A stretch of 64,000 bases of DNA from Cavenderia fasciculata (Eukaryota > Evosea > Eumycetozoa > Acytosteliales > Cavenderiaceae). The position numbers and the translations under genes were made by a program. The stretch lies in contig NW_004457735.1 in NCBI RefSeq assembly GCF_000203815.1, positions 2,480,001 through 2,544,000 of the forward strand, written 5' to 3'. Below, in pieces: positions 57,101 through 64,000 of the stretch; positions within the stretch are counted from its first letter, which is position 1, and the number at the start of each line of letters is the position of its first letter. The notes under the pieces are model-generated. The model searched no databases and had not been told where the DNA came from. It saw only the letters and a program-made list of their open reading frames with translations.

Positions 57101-57817
57101 TCTTCGTAGAAGTTGTATAGAAGGGAAATCATCTTGGAGAAATACTTTTACTAATCGTTCAAATAATGGAATGATTGCTTATAGAAGACCAATTGTAAGA
57201 AATCAAAATAATAATAATAATAATATTATTATTATTTATTTAATATTAATTGATTTATTTTTATTTGATTTTAGGCTCACTCAGCAGTTGGATCACCAGA
57301 ATATATGGCACCTGAAATTGTACAAGATTCAGGTTACGATCTAAGTTGTGATTATTGGTCATTGGGATGTGTATTTATGGAGATGTTGTGTGGTTTTAAT
57401 CCATTTTGTGCCGATACGCCAAACGATGTATTTATAAATATTATGCAATGGGACGAAATATTGGATTGGCCACTATTCACACAAGATCTATCACACGAGG
57501 CTGCAGATCTACTCAAAAAGATGTTGTGCCTACCACACGAAAGATTTAAATCACTCGAAGAGTTCAAGTCACATCCATTCTTTAACATGAATGGACTGAC
57601 ATGGGACTCTATACTCGGACAACAAGTGCCTCCATTCGTACCAAAGGTAGACAATGATATGGATACATCTTATTTTGAAGATGCTCTCAACAATGATCCA
57701 GCATCTTGGGAAATCAATGAAGACAATGAAAAGAGTCGTGATCCATTCAGTAATTTAAATATACCATTTTTCACTTATAGAAAATCTTCTGCTTTAAATG
57801 TTTTAATGAATAATTAA
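54191..57817 (+). CDS. NDR-family AGC protein kinase with long N-terminal extension
   Basis: Exons 54191-54682, 55416-57194 and 57275-57817, all phase 0, give about 937 residues. The first exon joins through a 733-base intron, which is long here, so the start is less certain than the rest. The N-terminal part is Ser/Asn/Gly-rich. A region near residues 180-280 (FLKVQWTTCWTVHLV to KRFVVFEDIE) has mixed composition and may be a ubiquitin-like or Ras-binding fold. The segment HYDNETTFLRNKRAG is the MOB-binding end of NDR kinases. Kinase motifs are GKGGFG, TLKRIKK, HRDIKPSN and DFGLSK; the activation segment has an insert and then AVGSPEYMAPE. The C terminus has FFTYR, matching the NDR hydrophobic motif. 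NDR kinases with MOB act in cell shape, division and Hippo-type signalling. Confidence 0.88.
54683..55415 (+). other. long intron of the NDR-like kinase gene
   Basis: 733 bases from ATG|GTAAGA to TTTAAAG|TCA, phase 0 on both sides. It holds CAA-repeat tracts, TGTTGTTGTG runs and CATCATCATCAT, and no gene. If this reading is wrong, the kinase would start at ATG 55389 or 55392 and the first exon would be a separate 199-codon gene. Confidence 0.5.
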
Positions 57818-58218
57818 AGTAGAGAAAAATAACAATTAACAAACAAATAATAGATAATAATAATAATAGATAATAATGGATGGAAATAATCAATTTTGTT
57901 TCCATTCTTTTTTTAATATTAATTAATTAATTTTTATAAAGATCAATAATCAATAGAACCAATCTTCAAATAATAATAATAATAATAATAATAGTACAAC
58001 TACCAAACCTACAACATTACCTTTTGTAAAAATACTAATAATCATAATAATAATTAATAAATCTACAATGATGAATTCACATGCGTAATATATAACGTTG
58101 TATTTCTATATAAACGTAAATCCATCCATCCATCCATTCACAATGTTGTATTTGTATTGTTTTTTACTTTTGTTGTTTTATTATTATTATTTATTATTCA
58201 ATGATACATGTACTACTA
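57818..58218. other. 3' spacer between convergent genes
   Basis: 400 bases, rich in AATAATAAT triplets (57855-57875, 57969-57993) and a CCATCCATCCATCC run near 58122. It serves as 3' flank for the kinase and the four-CX9C gene, which converge. No gene seen. Confidence 0.45.
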
Positions 58219-58639
58219 TTAGTTAAACTTTTCGAAAGAGTTTGTCTTGAAACACTTGAATAATTCTTCAGTCTCTTTTGTGCATTTTAATGTACGCATA
58301 TTGTTTTCTTCAACGCAATGAACAGCCTTGTCTAGTTCTGGCTTGCATGTTTTAGTGATTTCTCTCATACTATATAGATATGATCAATGATGATGATTAT
58401 TAGAACGATTGATGATCATTTTGATCAAAACTAGAGATGATCTGCTGCTACAGCTATGATGATGATTTGACTTACATTTTTTGAGTGCAACCAGCAACAG
58501 ATACAGAGTATTTGAGACAAGCTTGTGGATCGTTACCATTGTCGATCTTGCACTTTTCAAAGGCATACATTGTTCTTTCGCAAACCGACCAAATCGAGTC
58601 TACTGAAACAATAAGTTCTGCTCTGCTATATGGTTCCAT
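58219..58639 (-). CDS. four-CX9C mitochondrial protein (NDUFA8-like)
   Basis: Two exons (58476-58639 and 58219-58369), phase 2, give 104 residues. Four CX9C motifs in order are CERTMYAFEKC, CLKYSVSVAGC, CKPELDKAVHC and CTKETEEFFKC: two twin CX9C (CHCH) domains. This double arrangement is that of NDUFA8, a complex I subunit on the intermembrane-space face, folded by Mia40-driven disulfides. Human NDUFA8 has 172 residues; this protein is nearly only the CX9C core, without the Pro-rich C-terminal tail. Other multi-CX9C assembly factors are possible. I start at the ATG at 58639, since an in-frame upstream ATG would add an unrelated hydrophobic lead. It is convergent with the kinase. Confidence 0.82.
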
Positions 58640-58799
58640 TATTCTATATATATATATATGTCTTGTAGAGAGTGAATCTAAGTGATGAACTAATACAATG
58701 TTGTTGCAACAAACTAATCTCTCTGCATGCAATCATAAAAAGGCTCCAAGAGAAGGTGTCTGTAGTTCGACAATGAATAGTTTTTTTTATTTAATTTTT

Positions 58800-59215
58800 T
58801 TTTTTCGTCTTCAAGCACAAGTAGAGAGACTGGTTCTACTCATTTTATGTCTTTTGAATATAACAATTATTTCTTTGCATTTTTGGTTTCATTTGATGGA
58901 GTTGAGGAAATTGGTAATACAAATGCACCAACGAGCTTGTAAGTTTGGATCAATTACAAAGTGGAGTCATCTTGGCTATATTTGGAACGTTGATGGCTAA
59001 TCTTTAAACTGATTGTCGGATGGATGGTCCTGTATAACTATTGTACAATCATCTGCCTCCTCGACAATTACATGTGTTGTTTAGCTTTCAACTCAAAAAT
59101 AAAGCTAAAAATAATCATAAATAATTGCAGATGAATTCTTATTAATGTAATATAGATAAATCGATAACAATCATTTTTTGTGAAAGCTTATCAACTTTGT
59201 ATTATTTAATATAGA
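58800..59215 (-). pseudogene. decayed partial copy of the ComC-like gene 3' end
   Basis: Pieces of this stretch align with the adjacent ComC-like gene's 3' end in the same orientation. 58885-58915 recalls the transmembrane codons. 58955-59010 matches 59455-59515 (around GGATCAATTACAAAG and GTTGATGGCTAATC). 59040-59070 matches the GTACGATCGTCTGCCTC part near 59595. 59165-59200 matches the last codons (CATTTTTTGTGAAAG). Segments are shortened and frames are not kept. It reads as a tandem duplication remnant of the last ~130 codons, probably old. Confidence 0.7.
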
Positions 59216-59224
59216 TTAATTTGT

Positions 59225-62200
59225 TTATTTCTTTTTAATAACAGTCATTTTTTGTGAAAGTTTATCGATTCTGTATTGAATAGCATATTTATATTTGATG
59301 GCGAAGAAAATGGTAATCCCAATCACAATGGATGCTCCGACAAGAGCAACAGTTAGTCCAATGATTAGACTACGAGACACTCCTCCATCGTCGCTACTAC
59401 TACATTTTTGGTTTGGTGATGTATCACTTTCCATATTCAAAATGGCTTGAAAGTTGGGATCAATGACAAAGTAGCGGTCATAGTATGGAATGTTGATGGC
59501 TAATCTTTTCACTGATTGTTTGGATGGGTCTTGCACGGTAATGGTAGTGTCGTTTGATACAGATTCTTCTAATATCTTGTTGGTTACATAGATTGTACGA
59601 TCGTCTGCCTCTGCATTCTTTATGCATTGGACATAGAGTGACACGCTATCAACTCGGAGTTGGATCCAAGCAACATCATTTTCTGCGCCATTGAATGATC
59701 CAGATTCAGATGATGAACAACTGTCGGAACTAGTGTTTCTAGTAATGACCGAGTCCATGATGAGTTGAAGTGTATTGAGACGTGATGAAAAGCTATAGTT
59801 GGACATACTAATAGTATATTTGATGGTTGAATCTTGAACGGTAAAGTTGGCATCTGCAAAGTCAATCATTACATCACTAGTAGTGTTGAAATGTTCAATG
59901 GTCACATTGATAGTTGATGTTGTGTTGTCTCCTTGGCGAATAACGGTTGTGTAATTGTATAGAGTACTTGATCTATTTGAATTAAAACTACCAACATAAT
60001 CCCAATCATTTAATGGATATGATTTTAATGTATCACCATCAATTGAAATCTCTCTTAGTTCAATGATTGATATAAATGTTTTTGTTTTAGCAGTTTCCTC
60101 TGACGATGATGATTCCTTATTATTGTCTTGATCTTTAATAAACATATTTAAAGATGGTTTATCTTGATTGAATTCCATTTTCAAAGAGTCGTGAGGTATT
60201 TTGACACTTGTACAACCACTTCCAGTATAACCAGTTGAACATTGACAACCAGTCTTTGTACAAACACCATTTCCACCACATATTTTGTCGTTGGAATCCT
60301 TTGGACAAGGGAATAGAGACTCTTGATAGATAAAATCTTTTGAGACGAGAATAATAGAGTTTGTCGAGATGCTAACCGATCCAAGTCCATCCGACACATA
60401 GAGTGAGAGTCTATCTGATTTTAATTGTGGTTGGGTAAATATAATTTGGTATTGATTTTCGACACCCAATTGCTTGGTGGCAAAGCTTTTAACTTGAATG
60501 GGTGTTGATCCATCCATTAGGTCAAAGTATCCAACTACTGGTAATGGTTTATCCAATGAACCAAAGTTGCATCCATTTACTGTAATTGAGTTTCCTCCAG
60601 ATTGAGTAATCTTGTCGACGATATGGAGTATCTTTGGAGTCCAATCCATTTTTGGTGCTGTAATAACACCATTATTGATAATGTTTGGAAGGGCAACCAA
60701 TAAATCGGCAGTATCATATCCAAGAGGGTTCAAAGCATTATCAATGATACCATAGACTCCAACGGCCAAGAATTCTCCTCCAAATCCATACATGTAGGGG
60801 ACAGTAATATTACCCGAGAATTCAATTTGATCTCCAGTTGGTGAGCCGTCAAGATTAAGAGGTACCTCTAAAACTTGTCCTCTAATGTTGGTCAAGTAGA
60901 TGGATGGCAAGTGGAGTTGTGATAGACCATAGGTTGGTTTGGATAGTGACAGTGTCAATTTAAATGCGATTGGTGTTGAAGTAAACGATGACAATATAGT
61001 TGGACTAAAGGTAAGATTGGCAATGGTGGGAGTACTGAGAGTACTGACAATAGTCTCTGATGGGAGACTACAAACGACATTGTATATTCTATAGTTTGTG
61101 TCTCCAAATACAGGTAGTGCAACGGACAGAGGATTGACTAAAAGACTAGCTTCCCAACGATTGTAAACATTTCTATTTCCACCCTTGTCAGTCAATGATA
61201 CATATTCAAATCGAATGGAGCGTGAAGGACAGGAATAAATCTTTATAGTCTTGTTGTAGATACCTTGATTTGCATTACCAGATTGTCTATCGTTTGCCGA
61301 CAATGTAAATTGATATTGAGTAAAGTCACCCTCTGATACCAATGTAACCAATCCACTATCAAATCCATTAAAACTATCAGAAATGTTGAAAGCGATAGTC
61401 AACAATACGATACGATTTGATGATCTTGATTCAGTGGTATCTGTACTGTCAATAGTGATGACATTAATAAAAGGACCAATGTTATCATCAGTGTTGCCCG
61501 ATACAACTGTAACTTGTGGAACAATTGAATTGAACGTTTTCTTTGCATAGATTGACATTAGAGCACCATCCCAACCTTTGCAAAATATCTCATAATCCAA
61601 AGGTCCCTCGTAATATCCTTGAGGAACAGATATGTCAAATTCATAAAATCCATTGACCAACTTTCCGTAAAACAACTCTGCTTGTGGTACATTGTCACTT
61701 GGTAGAGGTGGAATATTGGAATACAAAGTTTGTTTGTTTTCAATATACTTGTCAATTGGTCTTTTTAATTTAAATATTGGTGACCAGTTTATATCTGGAT
61801 GAGTCATCTTTACATTTAATTTGATTTTTTGAATTTGATTATTTGTAATTGTTGTTTTATCAAAATTAAATGATGTTATATTTTTAATTGTAACTAAAAA
61901 AAAAAAGAGAATAAAAAAAATTAATATATAAAGATATATTATTATTAAATCTTTTTTAGATTTACTTACAATTTAAATTAAAAGAAGGAACAATGTTGAA
62001 ATCAAAATCAAAAGCATTACCAGATTTATAAATGTTTAATCTACCAGCCAAATCAAACAATGTAATTGTTAGAATGGTTGGTGGTGGTGGGACTAAAACA
62101 TTATTGATTAATGCTTGATAGGTTGAATTGAATCTATCATCTTGTTGAACGATATTTGATTGATCCAATATTGATAGATTAATACCATCACTAATTTCTA

Positions 62201-63829
62201 TTCTATGAATGGGTGATTGGGAGAGACATCCAATGATAATGGTGTATTGGTTTAGATTAATGACAGATACCTCTACTCTAGTTAGGATTGGGATGGGATT
62301 GGTTGTTGGTAGGGTTACTATTTGAGCTGTTCTAAGATTCTCTGATTGTTGAATGATGTTTTGGTTTCCCATGATAAAGGCAAAGCTATCTTGACGCATT
62401 TCAGGTAACCATGGATACGAAGCACCAACTATGACTCTTCCATCACTAATTGATTTCAATCCAAATGGATATTTTGAAATATCAAATGCCCTATTACCTT
62501 GTTGATACTTTATAAATGATGCACCTCCTTGTTCACTGGCAGTAAATGTAGCAGTATTTAATTGAGTAACATTGGCTACTTGGATGGGTCGTGGTCCAGA
62601 GAATTGAATGTTACTAAATACAGCACTCGATATTGAAATCGTTGGAGCAAAGATTGGTGTAGAAGTGGTAGGGAATGACATTGGATAGTATCTTTGACTA
62701 CTCATTGGTTGCACCAAATCTACAAACCAATAGGAAACGGGACCATCGAGTCTACCAGTTGAAGGCATCATCATTTGTCTGGATTGAGCCATTTCCTCTT
62801 GATAAATACTAAGTGATCGACCAACACTAACGTTTACAGGACTTGTCATCATAAAGGTTGGTGTAATAACTTGATAATATTGTTGATTTGATGGAGTGGA
62901 TTGTATTATACTATAATTACCAATATTTAAATCTGCTAAAAAAAATAGAGAGTATAATATTATTAGTAATCACAACATTTTGAATCTATTCATTTAATTT
63001 CATACCATCAGAACTAATTGGATTAGTAATAGACACTATCATTTGACTTGAAGTACTACTACTAATGGTAACATTAAATGATTGTGGTAGGATAGTTTCA
63101 GTACGTTTCTCAATGACTACACGGTAGATACTTGGTGATACTAGGTATGTAAAACATATATCACCAGAGGTCTGACCAAAGTTTAATTGACAAGTTGGAT
63201 CTCTAAAACTAAAGGATACATTCTCTAGTAAAAAGGAGTAGGTTTGAAATACTCTATCATAAATAACTTGATTACTAACCAATGATCCTGTAAATGTTGG
63301 TGGTCCTATAATAAAATTAGTTAGTAAACTATTATTTGTTTTAACAAATAAATCAAATTACATACTTTGACATGTTATAGATTGAATATCAAATTCTAAT
63401 GTTTGATCATTCTCTATGTATTGAATCTTTAGTAATTGAGTTTCTTCAGGACTCAACATCATATCACCACCTTGAACACTATAGAATTGATGGTTGGTGG
63501 TAGGGTCTTGAAACATCAAAGTTGCACCAGATGTTACAATTTGAATAGGTCTAGATACTACGAATTGATAGTGAATGTTTGAGCATCCATCACTACTATC
63601 CATAAATATCTTTGCGTCATTTGGTATAAAGTATTTAACTAATAGATTTGTATCTATTCAAAAAGAGAGAATGAGAATAAAAGTAAGATTTGAAAATGAA
63701 TTTGGTGATGATCAAAAAATACATACTATTAGTATCTGTGCTGATTGGAATGACACCTTGAGGTTTAGTAAATTGTATAATAATAAATAATATTAAAATT
63801 AAAAAAGATAAGGAAGAAGAAGATCCCAT
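59225..63829 (-). CDS. ComC-like type I membrane glycoprotein with TIG and EGF domains
   Basis: Exons 63727-63829, 63366-63653, 63006-63305, about 61970-62869 and 59225-61893 give about 1420 residues. Residues 1-24 are a signal peptide. The long ectodomain contains beta-sandwich repeats, a TIG/IPT domain (ITQSGGNSITVNGCNFG) and one EGF module (CGGNGVCTKTGCQCSTGYTGSGC spread over 23 residues). A membrane-proximal beta domain with many Asn-X-Ser/Thr sites follows, then a single membrane span (LIIGLTVALVGASIVIGITIFFAI) and a short basic tail. Dictyostelid ComC and related Tgr/Tig-domain proteins act in cell-cell communication and adhesion. The acceptor of exon 4 is uncertain: coding-like sequence begins at 62936 but changes frame near 62880, which may be an assembly indel. 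Several paralogues are likely in the genome. Confidence 0.85.
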
Positions 63830-64000
63830 TCTTTCTTTTCTAAAGTATAGATACTTTTTAAAAAAATAAATAAATAAATAATTATTGGTTGGAAGATATT
63901 AAGATAATTATACTAATACATTGAACAAATATTCTTCTAATAAAAAATTTATTTATATAAATATAAATAGTTGGTCAATTAATTGTAATTGTATTGTCAT
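63830..64000. other. 5' flank of ComC-like gene
   Basis: AT-rich promoter DNA reaching the window end, with AAATAAATAAATAAAT near 63863-63880. No feature can be named. Confidence 0.5.

Noticed and set aside
1-64000. tRNA, rRNA, snRNA genes or CRISPR arrays
   Set aside because: No cloverleaf, box A/B pattern, rRNA signature or regularly spaced repeat was recognised by eye; a covariance-model scan would be decisive.

Overview
The window is nuclear DNA from a social amoeba (dictyostelid). The evidence is AT-rich spacers, many short GT-AG introns with AT-rich bodies, TAA as the usual stop, long Asn/Gln/Thr runs in proteins, and families typical of the group: ComC-like TIG/EGF membrane proteins, many O-methyltransferases, an alternative oxidase and NDR-type AGC kinases. 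Spacer composition and the use of C-ending codons in highly expressed genes look less extreme than in Dictyostelium discoideum, so I favour another dictyostelid genus. The species cannot be fixed from sequence reading alone.

Layout. 0.7-10.5 kb: a membrane-anchored RING protein faces a complete eight-exon ATR checkpoint kinase. 10.9-18.3 kb: two alternative oxidase genes lie head-in as a large inverted duplication, with unusually conserved upstream DNA. Between them sit a ubiquitin-like protein with a CaaX tail, an O-methyltransferase and a NAP/SET histone chaperone. 18.4-24 kb: a SAMHD1-type dNTPase, a CHCHD2/10-like mitochondrial protein, a GNAT acetyltransferase and a secreted CAP-like protein. 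24-35 kb: coatomer gamma, the RNA polymerase I factor RRN3, a 2.1-kb spacer, and the ribonucleotide reductase large subunit with an E2F-type palindrome upstream. 35.9-40.3 kb: mitochondrial EF-Tu, an inverted copy of its 3' end, a small orphan and a low-complexity orphan with internal duplications. 40.8-53.2 kb: an SNF2 helicase, an ankyrin-type protein, a Crinkler/RHS-like NTPase-nuclease gene, a two-pass membrane protein with PPxY motifs, and a second O-methyltransferase that has lost its catalytic His. 54.2-63.8 kb: an NDR-family kinase, a compact four-CX9C mitochondrial protein, a decayed copy of a neighbouring gene's 3' end, and a ComC-like receptor-type glycoprotein.

How the genes relate. 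ATR, SAMHD1 and RNR R1 all act on replication stress or dNTP supply but are interspersed with unrelated genes, so I treat this as coincidence unless synteny shows otherwise. Several products act in mitochondria (two AOX, EF-Tu, CHCHD2-like, four-CX9C protein). Most genes are independently transcribed in convergent or divergent pairs with short spacers.

The most unusual signals are the AOX inverted duplication with a 145-bp upstream block that is better conserved than the introns and N-terminal coding DNA; the ubiquitin-fold protein with a K-Ras-like basic-CaaX tail; and EF-Tu, whose codon usage changes abruptly near the 3' end and whose last codons plus 3' UTR recur inverted nearby. Three conserved genes (SNF2, RRN3, ComC-like) show a local frame change that is more likely an assembly indel or missed intron than real gene death. 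All intron borders are my reading of splice signals and phase, without transcript support.
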